DNA of 64,000 nt from SHVZ01 sp041906305. GTDB lineage: Bacteria; Pseudomonadota; Alphaproteobacteria; SHVZ01. The notes under the pieces are model-generated. The model was not told where the DNA came from and did not search any database. It worked only from the letters and a program-made list of their open reading frames with translations. A program made the position numbers and the translations under genes. The DNA lies in assembly GCA_041906305.1 (NCBI GenBank), contig JAYRJL010000004.1, positions 248,001 through 312,000 on the forward strand. The letters run 5' to 3'. Of this stretch, positions 28,771-38,076 are shown piece after piece. Position 1 is the stretch's first letter. Every line of letters starts with the position of its first letter.

Positions 28771-28798
28771 ACTATACACATGCCGCCGGCGCCGGCAA
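28771..28798 (-). promoter_or_regulatory. rpsF: Candidate sigma-70 promoter of the rpsF block
   Basis: On the minus strand TTGCCG and TATAGT are separated by 16 nt, a good match to -35 and -10 boxes. They stand about 100 nt before the rpsF GTG, leaving a leader long enough for ribosomal-protein feedback. No other promoter of this quality is seen at the head of the block. Confidence 0.55.
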
Positions 28799-28835
28799 GC
28801 TCCGTTGCGTGGCGCGGAACGTCGCGGAGGGGCGG

Positions 28836-29222
28836 ATGGACGTGGCGGGCGAGATCGCGGCGGCACTCAAGACCAAGGAAGAGGGGCTCATCCGCAAATC
28901 CGCGAGCATCTTGAACGACTTGATCGATCCGGCCTTCGTCTACGTGAACTCGCGCGGGGTGAAGTCGGATAAGCAGGCCTACATCGACCGGATCTGTCAG
29001 GCCACCGACTGGAGCTTTGGCGGACAGAAGGTCGAAGGGCTCGACGTTCGGCACTTTGGGAGCTTCGTGGTCGCCGCCATGACCCTGCACGACACCTTCA
29101 TCCACGCCGGCGGCACTGCCGAGCGTACCTATCAGTCCCTCTGCGTCTTCCGGAAGGAGGGGAGCCGCTGGATCTGGGTCGCCGGCCAGACGATGGCGCC
29201 GGAGACGGGCCCCCGCGGCTGA
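28836..29222 (+). CDS. NTF2-like / DUF4440-type protein
   Basis: A 128-residue protein with an NTF2-like cone fold: an N-terminal helix (LIRKSASILNDLIDPAFVYV), a YIDRICQATDWSFGGQKV turn, and C-terminal strands ending SRWIWVAGQTMAPE. Members act as small enzymes or ligand-binding proteins; the role here is unknown. I chose the ATG at 28836 because GGAGGGGCGG precedes it; a GTG at 28809 in frame lacks such support. It is divergent from rpsF. Confidence 0.8.
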   Translation: MDVAGEIAAALKTKEEGLIRKSASILNDLIDPAFVYVNSRGVKSDKQAYIDRICQATDWSFGGQKVEGLDVRHFGSFVVAAMTLHDTFIHAGGTAERTYQSLCVFRKEGSRWIWVAGQTMAPETGPRG

Positions 29223-29257
29223 CTTAGGATCGGGCACAGTCTCCGACCCAGGCCCAC

Positions 29258-30193
29258 ATGTTTCCGCTTCTCGAAATCGTCCTGCCGATCTTCGCCGTCG
29301 TCCTCGTCGGCTGGCTGGTCGGCCGCTTCGACATCATCAAGGCCGAGCGGGTCAACGGGCTCGCCGACTTCACCTTCTTCATCGCGATCCCGGCGCTGAT
29401 GTTCCGCTCGGTGGTCCGCAACATCCGCTGGGAGACCGCCGATCCCGGCGTGCTGATCGCCTATTTCGGCTCCGGCCTCGTGATCTACGCGATCGCTCTC
29501 CTCATCGGTCTCCGCGTCTTCAAGATCACGTTCGAGGAAGCGGCGGTGCTGGGGCTCGCCTGCACCTTCGGCAATTCGGTCCAGCTCGGGATTCCCATGG
29601 TGGTCCGCACCTTCGGCGAGCACGGGCTCGTGCCGCTGATGCTGATCATCAGCTTCCACTCGCTCGTGCTGATCGGGCTCACCACGGTGCTGATCGAGAT
29701 CGCGCGCGGGCGCGGCGGCGGCGCCAGGGTGGCGGCGATCCAGTCGGCGAAGGGCGCCGCCAGGAATCCGATCATCATCGCGATGGTCGCCGGCCTGGCG
29801 ACTGCCGGCTTCGACGTCGAGCTGCCGAAGATGGTGGACGACTTCCTGGGCCTGCTGGGCGCCGCCGGCATTCCATGCGCGCTGTTCGCGCTCGGTGCCC
29901 AGATCTCCCGGTTCAGGTTCGGCGGCTCGCTCGGTCCCACCGTGGCGATCCTCGTCCTGAAGCTGGCGGCGCTGCCGGCGATCGTCTGGCTCTTCGGGAT
30001 CTGGCTTGGTCTTTCCGGCGAGACGGCGGCGGTGGCGATCCTCGCTTCCGGCCTTCCCACCGGCGCCAACGTCTTCATCCTCGCCAACCGATATCTCGTT
30101 TACCAGGCGCCGGTGGTGTCCTCTGTCGTCGCCTCGACCGCGCTCTCGCTCGTCACGATCACGCTGCTGATCGCCTGGCTGGCGCCGGTCTAG
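29258..30193 (+). CDS. AEC (auxin efflux carrier) family transporter
   Basis: A 311-residue permease with about ten hydrophobic helices split by a central loop, as in the AEC family. The N-terminal half has EIVLPIFAVVLVGWLVGRF and ACTFGNSVQLGIPM; the C-terminal half has ASGLPTGANVFILANRY, the mirrored crossover. Bacterial members carry malate, malonate or other organic acids out of the cell. Its stop codon shares a CTAG with the convergent subtilase gene. Confidence 0.9.
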   Translation: MFPLLEIVLPIFAVVLVGWLVGRFDIIKAERVNGLADFTFFIAIPALMFRSVVRNIRWETADPGVLIAYFGSGLVIYAIALLIGLRVFKITFEEAAVLGLACTFGNSVQLGIPMVVRTFGEHGLVPLMLIISFHSLVLIGLTTVLIEIARGRGGGARVAAIQSAKGAARNPIIIAMVAGLATAGFDVELPKMVDDFLGLLGAAGIPCALFALGAQISRFRFGGSLGPTVAILVLKLAALPAIVWLFGIWLGLSGETAAVAILASGLPTGANVFILANRYLVYQAPVVSSVVASTALSLVTITLLIAWLAPV

Positions 30194-32850
30194 AAGGCGA
30201 AGCGGGAAATCGGGACCTCCCGGCCCGAGGGCAGGACCAGCGTGGCGGTCCGGAAACCTGTCGCGCGGAGCGTGACGCCGCCGCGCTCCGCCAGCAGCCG
30301 CGGTCCCCCAGCGCCGAAAGCGTATTCCTGCAAGGTCCCCTGGAAGAGCCCTCTCGCGTAGGTCCCGCTCGCGACGTACCAGGCGGAACTGCCGTCGTCT
30401 CGATAGAGATGCGTGGACATGAGCAGCACCCCGTTCCGGATCTCGATGAAGTAGCCGGATCCCGGCTCGGCCGCGTTCCACCACCAGCCCGTCTCGGGCT
30501 CCAGCAATTCTTCATAGGCGCCCGTGACGTCGAGCCGCGCATGGAGTCGTGCCGTTCGCGGATCGACAACCGGGACACCCGACGAGGCGATCGCCCTCTC
30601 CAGGGACGCGACGTGCGTCGGCCCGGCGGTCTTGAGAGCCGCGATCGCCCCGGCGACGTGCGGCGCCGCCATCGACGTGCCGCGCAAGGCCTCGAAGCCG
30701 CCGCCGGGCATCGAGGAGACGATGCCGTCGCCCGGGGCCACGATCATCGGCAGGCGCCACGCGTTCGAGAAGGCGGCGAGCACATCGAGAGCGGTGGTTG
30801 CGCCGACGCGGATCGCGCTGGAAACGCAGGCCGGCACGGCGACGGCGTTGGTTTGCTTCCCATTGCCGGCGGCGACGACCGACGCCACGCCGATTGCCCG
30901 AAGCTGATCGAAGATCGGCTTGTACGGCGTGTCGTCGCAGTAGCCCGCGTAGGCGTCGCCGCCGAGGCTCAGGTTGACGGCGACGACGTTGAGCCGCTGC
31001 GCGTTGTCGCGGACGTATTCGAGACCCCTGATGATGTCGGAGTCGGTCGCGCCGATGCAGGGGCCGAGGCAATAGAGCATGGGGTAGTGCCGGAAGACCT
31101 GAACGCTCATCAGGCTCGCTTCGGGAGCGACGCCCGAGAAAGCCTCGCCCCTTCCAGCGACGATGCCCGCGACATGCGTACCGTGATAGCAGGTGGCCTC
31201 CGCATCGGCGCAGGGTCTGCCGGCGCCGCGGCCGAACATCGCGTCGGCGCCGTTCGGGCAGGCCGTCATGATTCCGTGGCTGCGGATCGAGGTGCTGAAG
31301 CACGCCTCATCGATCACGCGCCCGCCGAGAAAGGGATGCGTCGCGTCGATGCCCGTATCCAGCACCGCGACGGTCTGGCCTGCGCCCGTATGTCCCCTGG
31401 ACCAGACATAGGGCGCCCGTATCCTCGGAACGGAAGCCGCAAGTAAGGTGGACCGTCTGGCATCCTCATGCACTGCCGCGACCGAGGGATCGGCGAGAAG
31501 CGCCTCGAGCCCGGCCGGCGTGACGTCGGCGACGACCAGCGGGAGACTTCCGAAGGCGGACACGATCGCGCTTCCCGCTGCGGAGAGCGACGAAGCAAGC
31601 CGACCACCGTCCGATGCGGTTCCGTGGAGCCTGACGATGACCCGCTGGCTTCCTTTCGACAGGACGAGATCCTTGAGCTCCCTCAACCTGACCGCTTCGG
31701 CCTTGATGGGGGCGGGCAGGGTGCCGGGGTCGTCGGAAGATGCGCTGCCACCGACTGGGTATCGCTCGATGGCAAGAGTTTTCCCACCGGACCGCGCCAG
31801 CGTGCCGCGAGCCGACGACGCGAAGGCGAGGGAGATCGTTCCGGCGGAATCGCGTTCGGCGGGCGGCTTCGAGCCGCCTGCATATTCCGTCAGGGTCGTC
31901 GTGAGACCGAAGCCGTCCCAGGAGCCGGACCCCAGGTACCAGACGGCGCTGCCGTCGGCGCGATAGTCGTAGGCGGCGATCATCAGCCGGTCGTCGCGGA
32001 GTTCGATCGAATAGGCGCGGCCGGGCTCGCTCGGCGCCCACCACCAGCCGCTTTCCGGATCGGCGGACGGCGGCATGAATCGCGCCGTGCAGGCGACATC
32101 TCCGCCGATGACGATCCTCGCCTCTGCCGTGCGACCGCTCGCGCTGCAGGCGCCGCCCCATCCGGCGAAGACCCATCCGGTTCCAGGGACTGCGCGCAGC
32201 GGCACCGACGCGTCCTGGTAGACCTCGATCGTGCACGTGCCGGAGGCGCAGCGCGGGCCATTGCGGCCCAAGATGACCTCGCCGGCGCCGATGCCCGCGA
32301 GCGTCATGGTCAGGCGGCGCTTGATCAGCACCGGTTCGTGAGCCGGCACCTGGACCGTCCGGGGCGTCAGCTGCAGCTGGCCATGAGTGAGGCTGAAGGC
32401 GCCGTTCGGATCGAAGCCGGACTGGAATGCGCCGAAGTCGAAGGCGACCGTCACCGGCTCATGGACGTTGCCGCAGATCCGGCTGCCGGCGGCATCGACG
32501 ACCTGCTCGACGATGTAGACCCTGTTGTTCTGGCGGACAGCCCAGCCGCCGCAGACGCGGGCGCCGATAGTCTTCGTCGGGATCATCCGTATCATGAGCA
32601 CCGAGCGGCTGGGATCTTCGGCGCACGGCACGCGCCAGAGAACCGCATCGGATTCGGAGGGGGAGAGGCTCTGTTCGGAAAACCTGGCTGACGGGGCCGG
32701 GGGCGGCGCCGGAAATCGCTCGGGCAGACAGCCGGCAAGGTAAGCCGATGCGTTCGGAAGGCTCGGTTCGGCCCACGCGCCCGCGGGAACCAACTTCGCC
32801 AGGGTCAGGGCGATCGCCGCCAGCCAAACCGACCGGAATCCAGGGCGCAT
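30190..32850 (-). CDS. Secreted subtilisin-like serine protease with duplicated WWW-EPG module
   Basis: An 886-residue exported protease. Order: signal peptide (1-28), unknown N-terminal region, a Listeria-Bacteroides-like repeat (about 180-258, VFAGWGGAC), module WWW-1 (267-321), an I9-like inhibitor/propeptide (400-467), the S8 domain (490-775) with Asp498 (VAVLDTGID), His556 (CYHGTHVAG) and Ser726 (RGTSMAAPHVAG), and module WWW-2 (785-842). The two modules share GWWW, EPG, YxIE, DGS, WY, TL-EYA. The triad is complete. The longer open frame adds 20 residues without a clear ribosome site, so I start at MRPGF before the signal. A surface or secreted role is inferred. Confidence 0.9.
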   Translation of the reverse strand: MRPGFRSVWLAAIALTLAKLVPAGAWAEPSLPNASAYLAGCLPERFPAPPPAPSARFSEQSLSPSESDAVLWRVPCAEDPSRSVLMIRMIPTKTIGARVCGGWAVRQNNRVYIVEQVVDAAGSRICGNVHEPVTVAFDFGAFQSGFDPNGAFSLTHGQLQLTPRTVQVPAHEPVLIKRRLTMTLAGIGAGEVILGRNGPRCASGTCTIEVYQDASVPLRAVPGTGWVFAGWGGACSASGRTAEARIVIGGDVACTARFMPPSADPESGWWWAPSEPGRAYSIELRDDRLMIAAYDYRADGSAVWYLGSGSWDGFGLTTTLTEYAGGSKPPAERDSAGTISLAFASSARGTLARSGGKTLAIERYPVGGSASSDDPGTLPAPIKAEAVRLRELKDLVLSKGSQRVIVRLHGTASDGGRLASSLSAAGSAIVSAFGSLPLVVADVTPAGLEALLADPSVAAVHEDARRSTLLAASVPRIRAPYVWSRGHTGAGQTVAVLDTGIDATHPFLGGRVIDEACFSTSIRSHGIMTACPNGADAMFGRGAGRPCADAEATCYHGTHVAGIVAGRGEAFSGVAPEASLMSVQVFRHYPMLYCLGPCIGATDSDIIRGLEYVRDNAQRLNVVAVNLSLGGDAYAGYCDDTPYKPIFDQLRAIGVASVVAAGNGKQTNAVAVPACVSSAIRVGATTALDVLAAFSNAWRLPMIVAPGDGIVSSMPGGGFEALRGTSMAAPHVAGAIAALKTAGPTHVASLERAIASSGVPVVDPRTARLHARLDVTGAYEELLEPETGWWWNAAEPGSGYFIEIRNGVLLMSTHLYRDDGSSAWYVASGTYARGLFQGTLQEYAFGAGGPRLLAERGGVTLRATGFRTATLVLPSGREVPISRFAF

Positions 32851-32913
32851 GATGAGGACCGGATGATGAGAGAGATTCGGAACAATAAGAGAACAAACGC
32901 AACCTTTCAAATA

Positions 32914-32929
32914 ATGATACGACTATCAT
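32914..32929. promoter_or_regulatory. AT-rich palindrome between the subtilase and fabD
   Basis: ATGATA-CGAC-TATCAT is a perfect 16-nt inverted repeat inside the AT-rich strip 32880-32940, the most AT-rich part of this divergent gap. It lies about 65 nt before the subtilase start and about 90 nt before fabD, so a regulator bound here could control either gene. Confidence 0.45.
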
Positions 32930-33017
32930 ACTATTTTCCTGTGGGATGCGGGCTGGCTCGCCTTGACTCCCCCGGTCGCCGTGCCATGACTCCGGCCCTT
33001 TTCAAGCGGGGATCTGC

Positions 33018-33959
33018 ATGACGCGTGCGTTCGTCTGTCCGGGACAGGGCTCCCAGGCCGTGGGCATGGGAATGGAGCTGGCTCAAGCCTTCCCGGTCGC
33101 CCGCGAGGTTTTGCAGGAAGTCGACGAGGCGCTGAAGCAGGGTCTCTCGAAGCTGATGGCGGAGGGGCCGCAGGACGCGCTCACCCTGACGGAGAACGCG
33201 CAACCGGCCTTGATGGCGGTCTCGGTCGCGGTGGTCCGCGTGATCGAGAAGGAGTCGGGCAAGCGTCTTTCGGATCTCGCCAGTCACGTCGCCGGCCATT
33301 CGCTCGGCGAGTACTCGGCGCTCTGCGCCGCGGGCGCCCTCTCGGTCGCGGATACGGCGCGTCTGCTGAAGCTGCGCGGGCAGTCGATGCAGAAGGCGGT
33401 GCCGGTCGGCGAGGGCGCGATGGCGGCGCTTCTCGGCGCCGATCTCGACCAGGCGAAGGCGATCGCCGACGAGGCACGCCAGGGGCAGGTCTGCGACCTC
33501 GGCAACGACAACGGCCCGGGGCAGGTCGTGCTGTCGGGATCGAAGGCCGCGATCGACCGGGCGATCCAGATCGCGCCGACCAAGGGCGTCAAGAAGGCCG
33601 TGCCGCTGCCGGTGAGCGCGCCGTTCCATTCCGCGCTGATGAAGCCCGCGGCGGACGCGATGCAGGAGGCGCTCGCCAAGATCGACATGAAGCAGCCCAG
33701 CGTGCCGGTGATCGCCAATGTGCGCGCCGCGCCGGTCTCCGATCCGTCCGAGATCAAGAAGCTGCTGGTGAGCCAGGTGACCGGCATGGTGCGCTGGCGC
33801 GAATGCGTGCTGGCGATGGTCGAGCACGGCGTCACCAAGGAGATCGAGGTCGGTGCCGGCAAGGTGCTGTCTGGTCTCGCCAAGCGCATCCACAAGGATC
33901 TCGAGGCCACGTCGGTGCACACGCCGGCCGACGTCGAGGCCTTCCTCAAGACTCTCTAG
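33018..33959 (+). CDS. fabD: Malonyl-CoA:ACP transacylase
   Basis: FabD loads malonate onto ACP for fatty acid elongation. The 313-residue protein shows FVCPGQGSQAVGMG, the nucleophile Ser95 in GHSLGEYSAL, the carboxylate-binding region GQVVLSGSKAAI, and catalytic His204 in VSAPFHSALM. It is the first gene of fabD-fabG-acpP-fabF-mltG; 15 nt separate it from fabG, with an AAGGAG site in the gap. Confidence 0.97.
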   Translation: MTRAFVCPGQGSQAVGMGMELAQAFPVAREVLQEVDEALKQGLSKLMAEGPQDALTLTENAQPALMAVSVAVVRVIEKESGKRLSDLASHVAGHSLGEYSALCAAGALSVADTARLLKLRGQSMQKAVPVGEGAMAALLGADLDQAKAIADEARQGQVCDLGNDNGPGQVVLSGSKAAIDRAIQIAPTKGVKKAVPLPVSAPFHSALMKPAADAMQEALAKIDMKQPSVPVIANVRAAPVSDPSEIKKLLVSQVTGMVRWRECVLAMVEHGVTKEIEVGAGKVLSGLAKRIHKDLEATSVHTPADVEAFLKTL

Positions 33960-33974
33960 AAGGAGCCGCGCCCA

Positions 33975-34715
33975 ATGTTCGACCTGAGCGGCAAGACCGC
34001 GCTCGTCACCGGCGCTTCCGGCGACATCGGCCGCGCCATCGCCAAGGCGCTGCACGGGCAGGGGGCCAAGGTGGCGCTGACCGGCACGCGCGCCGAGGCG
34101 TTGAACCAGCTCGCCAGCGAGCTCGGCGAGCGCGTGCACGTGGTGGCGGCCAACCTTTCCGATCCTGCCGATACCGAGCGTCTGGCGAAGGACGCGGAGG
34201 CCGCGCTCGGCGGCCAGCTCGACATCCTCGTCAACAATGCCGGCATCACCAAGGACGGCCTGCTGATGCGGATGAAGGACGAGGACTGGCAGGCGGTCAT
34301 CGAGGTCAACCTGAATGCCGGCATGCGGCTTTCACGGGCGGCCCTTCGCGGCATGATGAAGCGCCGCTACGGGCGGATCATCGGCATCAGCTCGGTGGTC
34401 GGCGCCACCGGGAATCCCGGCCAGGCCAACTACGCCGCCGCCAAGGCCGGCATGATCGGCTTTTCCAAGGCGCTGGCCCAGGAGGTCGCGTCCCGCGGCA
34501 TCACCGTGAACGTGATCGCCCCCGGCATGATCAAGACGCCGATGACCGACGTCCTGACCGAGGACCAGAAGAACCGGATGCTGGAACGAATCCCCCTTGG
34601 AAGGCTTGGGACTTCGGACGAAATCGCCGCCGCCGCCGTCTACCTGGCCTCGGCCGAGGCCGGCTACGTGACCGGGGCGACGTTGCATGTGAACGGCGGT
34701 ATGGCGATGCTGTGA
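33975..34715 (+). CDS. fabG: 3-oxoacyl-ACP reductase
   Basis: FabG reduces 3-ketoacyl-ACP with NADPH. The 246-residue SDR has TGASGDIG for cofactor binding, LVNNAGITKDGLLMRM, and the catalytic set Ser140, Tyr153 and Lys157 in ISSVVGATGNPGQANYAAAK. FabG-specific features and position between fabD and acpP make the assignment firm. Confidence 0.97.
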   Translation: MFDLSGKTALVTGASGDIGRAIAKALHGQGAKVALTGTRAEALNQLASELGERVHVVAANLSDPADTERLAKDAEAALGGQLDILVNNAGITKDGLLMRMKDEDWQAVIEVNLNAGMRLSRAALRGMMKRRYGRIIGISSVVGATGNPGQANYAAAKAGMIGFSKALAQEVASRGITVNVIAPGMIKTPMTDVLTEDQKNRMLERIPLGRLGTSDEIAAAAVYLASAEAGYVTGATLHVNGGMAML

Positions 34716-34824
34716 TTATGGGGGCTCCGGGGGCGGCTGGACCGGCCCTGGGGACTTGTGTTACCACCCGACGCCCGGCCATAAATTCGGCTCGGAACAA
34801 GGTTTTTCCGAAGGAAAAGAGAAG

Positions 34825-35061
<237 letters not shown>

Positions 35062-35104
35062 GCGTCGAGCGCTCGCCCTCTCTTCTTTCGAGGACGGAAC
35101 GCCC

Positions 35105-36367
35105 ATGCGACGCGTTGTTGTCACCGGTCTTGGCCTCGTCACCCCGCTCGGGGTCGGCGTGGAGCATGTTTGGTCGAAGCTCCTGAACAGCGAATCTGGC
35201 ATTCGCGCGATCCAGAGCTTCGATGTCTCGGACCTGCCGGCGAAGGTTGCCGCCCAGCTTCCGCGGGGCGAAACCAAGGACGGCAATTTCAACGCCGACG
35301 ACTGGGTCGAGCCGAAAGAACAGCGGCGGATGGACCCGTTCATCATCTACGCGATGGCGGCGGCCCAGCAGGCGATCGAGGATTCGGGCGCGCAGCCCAA
35401 GACTGAGGAAGAGAAAGAGCGCACCGGCGTGATGATCGGGTCCGGCATCGGCGGCCTGATCGGAATCGCCGAGGGAGCGGTGACGCTGGCCGAGAAGGGG
35501 CCGCGTCGCGTCAGCCCGTTCTTCATCCCCTCCAACCTGATCAACCTGGCATCGGGCCACGTCTCGATCCGGTACGGCCTCAAGGGGCCGAACCACGCGG
35601 TGGTCACGGCCTGCTCGACCGGCGCGCATGCGATCGGCGACGCGGCCCGGCTGATCATGTGGGACGACGCCGACGTCATGGTCGCCGGCGGAACCGAGGC
35701 CGCGGTCTCCCGCCTCGGCATCGCCGGCTTCGCCGCAGCCCGCGCGCTTTCGACCGGCTTCAGTGACACTCCGGAGAAGTCTTCGCGTCCCTGGGACAAG
35801 CGCCGCGATGGTTTCGTCATGGGCGAAGGGGCGGGCGTGGTCGTGCTCGAGGAATACGAGCGGGCCAAGGCGCGCGGCGCCAAGATCTATGCCGAGGTCA
35901 CCGGCTACGGCATGTCCGGCGACGCCCACCACATCACGGCGCCGGCCGAAGACGGCAATGGCGGTTTCCGCTCGATGCGCGCGGCGATCAAGCGCGCGGG
36001 CCTCACGACCGCCGACATCGACTACGTCAACGCTCACGGAACGTCGACGCCGCTCGGAGACGAGATCGAGCTGGGTGCAGTAAAGCGCCTGTTCGGCGAG
36101 AACGCCTACAAGATCTCCATGTCGTCGACCAAGTCGTCGATCGGGCATCTGCTCGGTGCTGCCGGCAGCGTCGAGGCGATCTTCTCGGTGCTGGCGATCC
36201 GCGACCAGATCGCGCCGCCGACGCTCAACCTCGAGGATCCGTCCGACGGCTGCGACATCGACCTCGTGCCGCTGAAGGCGAAGAAGCGCCCGATCCGGCA
36301 CGCGCTGTCCAACTCGTTCGGCTTCGGCGGCACCAACGCCTCGCTCGTCTTCTCGGCCGTAAGCTGA
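35105..36367 (+). CDS. fabF: 3-oxoacyl-ACP synthase II
   Basis: FabF condenses malonyl-ACP with acyl-ACP. The 420-residue protein has the nucleophile Cys170 in VVTACSTGAHAIG and the two histidine motifs VNAHGTSTPLGD and SSIGHLLGAAG, then the C-terminal SFGFGGTNASLVF. Length and motifs match KAS II. It lies 43 nt after acpP and 13 nt before mltG. Confidence 0.98.
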   Translation: MRRVVVTGLGLVTPLGVGVEHVWSKLLNSESGIRAIQSFDVSDLPAKVAAQLPRGETKDGNFNADDWVEPKEQRRMDPFIIYAMAAAQQAIEDSGAQPKTEEEKERTGVMIGSGIGGLIGIAEGAVTLAEKGPRRVSPFFIPSNLINLASGHVSIRYGLKGPNHAVVTACSTGAHAIGDAARLIMWDDADVMVAGGTEAAVSRLGIAGFAAARALSTGFSDTPEKSSRPWDKRRDGFVMGEGAGVVVLEEYERAKARGAKIYAEVTGYGMSGDAHHITAPAEDGNGGFRSMRAAIKRAGLTTADIDYVNAHGTSTPLGDEIELGAVKRLFGENAYKISMSSTKSSIGHLLGAAGSVEAIFSVLAIRDQIAPPTLNLEDPSDGCDIDLVPLKAKKRPIRHALSNSFGFGGTNASLVFSAVS

Positions 36368-36380
36368 CGGAGCGCGGCCG

Positions 36381-37385
36381 ATGCGCATGCGCATCGCCGC
36401 GGGAGCGCTGCTGGTCCTGCTGGTCGTCGGCGTCGTCGGTGCGAAATGGTGGGATCGCCAGATCGTCAAGCCGGGCCCGGCGCCGATCGCCCGAACGATC
36501 CTGTTCCCGCGCGGCGTCGGCCTGACCGAGATCGCCGAGAAGCTCGAGAACGACGGCCTCGTCCCGCATCGCTACATCTTCCAGGCGGCGGCCTGGACGC
36601 TCGGCCACGGCCGCGCACTGAAGGCCGGCGAGTATGCGATCCCGCCGCATGCGAGCCTTCGCGACATCGTCAACATCCTGGCCTCGGGCCGCGTCGTCGT
36701 TCGCCGAGTGGTCATCCCCGAGGGGCTGACCGTCCGCCAGGCCGTGGCGGTGCTGGCCTCGGCCGAAGGCATGGAAGGCACCGTCTCGGCCGATGCGCTC
36801 AAGGAAGGCGAGTTGCTTCCGGCCACCTACAACTACGTCTGGGGCGACGAGCGCGGCCGCATGCTCGTGCGCATGCGCTCGGGCATGAACGAGCTGGTCG
36901 AGCGCACCTGGAAGGATCGCGCGCCGAACCTGCCGATCTCGACGGCGGCCGAGGCGGTGACGCTGGCGTCGATCGTCGAGAAGGAGACAGGCAAGCCGAG
37001 CGAACGCGCGCTGATCGCGCGCGTCTTCTACAACCGGCTCAAAGCCGGCATGAAGCTTCAGTCCGATCCGACCGTCGCCTACGGCATCGCACCGGGCGGC
37101 GAGCTCGGTCGGCCGCTGACGCGCGCCGATCTCCGCCAGCCGCATCCCTACAACACCTACGTGATCGACGGATTGCCGCCGGGCCCGATCGCCAATCCGG
37201 GCAAGGCCGCGCTCGAAGCGGTGGCGAAGCCGGCCGAGAGCGATGCGCTCTACTTCGTCGCCGACGGCAATGGCGGGCACGCCTTCGCCCGGACGCTGGC
37301 CGAGCACAACCGCAACGTCGCGCAGTACCGCCGCCTCATGCGGGAGCGCGGTCAGCCGCTGCCGCCGGAGCTTCCGGAGGAGTAG
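36381..37385 (+). CDS. mltG: Endolytic murein transglycosylase MltG
   Basis: MltG cuts nascent glycan strands and ends their polymerisation. The 334-residue protein has an N-terminal membrane anchor (AAGALLVLLVVGVVGAKWW), a LysM-like subdomain, and the YceG catalytic domain with the Glu in LASIVEKETG followed by FYNRLKAGMKLQSDPTVAYG. It closes the fab cluster as in many proteobacteria. Its last 50 nt overlap the convergent PNPOx-like gene. Confidence 0.95.
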   Translation: MRMRIAAGALLVLLVVGVVGAKWWDRQIVKPGPAPIARTILFPRGVGLTEIAEKLENDGLVPHRYIFQAAAWTLGHGRALKAGEYAIPPHASLRDIVNILASGRVVVRRVVIPEGLTVRQAVAVLASAEGMEGTVSADALKEGELLPATYNYVWGDERGRMLVRMRSGMNELVERTWKDRAPNLPISTAAEAVTLASIVEKETGKPSERALIARVFYNRLKAGMKLQSDPTVAYGIAPGGELGRPLTRADLRQPHPYNTYVIDGLPPGPIANPGKAALEAVAKPAESDALYFVADGNGGHAFARTLAEHNRNVAQYRRLMRERGQPLPPELPEE

Positions 37386-37977
37386 CGCGCGCCTCGGCGA
37401 GCTCGGCCTCGAGCGTCTTGATGCGATCGGTGAGGGAGTCGATCGCCGCCATCACCTCCTCGGCCGGGAACATCTGAGGGATGTGCTGCGGACAGTTTCG
37501 GCTCCACGCAGCGATCGTGAACAGGATCGCCTGCTCGGGCGTCGCCTCGTAGCCCTCGGGGAAGAGGCGCGCGATCGTCTCCTTGTCGTCGACGACGCGC
37601 GCCGTGCCCCAGATCTTCACGCGCCGCCGGTTGACGTAGTCCATCAGGAACAGGAAGGCGCGCGGGTTGTCGGCGAGATTGCCGGTCGTCAGGTACTGGC
37701 GATTGCCGGTGAAGTCGGCGAAGCCGAGCGTCTTCTCGTCGATCACCTTGAGGAAGCCCTTCGGTCCGCCGCGATGCTGGATGTAGGGCTGTCCGTCCGG
37801 CGTCGCGGTGCCGAGATAGAACGACCTGACCTCGCCCAGGAACTGCGCGAGGTCTGGCGTCACGGTTGTCGGCCAGCCGCCCTTCTGCTCCTGCCGCGCG
37901 TACGCTGCGCGCGAGCCCCGCTCGGCCTGGATCGCCTTGACCCTCGGGGTGAAGGCCACGTCTGAGGACGGGTTCAT
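37336..37977 (-). CDS. Pyridoxamine 5'-phosphate oxidase-like flavin protein
   Basis: A 213-residue protein with the split-barrel FMN-binding fold: FYLGTATPDGQPYIQHRGGPKGFLKV near residue 53, FADFTGNRQYLTTGNLADN, and FLMDYVNRRRVKIWGTARVV. It is longer than PdxH and lacks its signature ends, so it is more likely an oxidoreductase of the general family. It is divergent from the LysR regulator at 38077, with shared palindromes between, and is the likely target of that regulator. The last residues run antisense to mltG. Confidence 0.87.
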   Translation of the reverse strand: MNPSSDVAFTPRVKAIQAERGSRAAYARQEQKGGWPTTVTPDLAQFLGEVRSFYLGTATPDGQPYIQHRGGPKGFLKVIDEKTLGFADFTGNRQYLTTGNLADNPRAFLFLMDYVNRRRVKIWGTARVVDDKETIARLFPEGYEATPEQAILFTIAAWSRNCPQHIPQMFPAEEVMAAIDSLTDRIKTLEAELAEARATPPEAPAAAADRAPA

Positions 37978-38026
37978 TGGGACCTCGCTTTATTGGTCCC
38001 TGAAGATCGGTCGGAACTCAGCTCAA

Positions 38027-38074
38027 GATAATCATCGGAATTCGAGTATGATTATCCCGAAATTAGGGATAATC
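38027..38074. promoter_or_regulatory. LysR-type regulatory region with three GAT(A/T)ATC half-sites
   Basis: GATTATCCC (38050-38058) and GGGATAATC (38066-38074) form a perfect 9-bp inverted repeat with a 7-nt centre, ending two bases before the regulator ATG. A third half-site GATAATC is at 38027-38033, facing the one at 38050. This layout suits LysR binding for autorepression and activation of the divergent gene. Confidence 0.7.
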
Positions 38075-38076
38075 GG

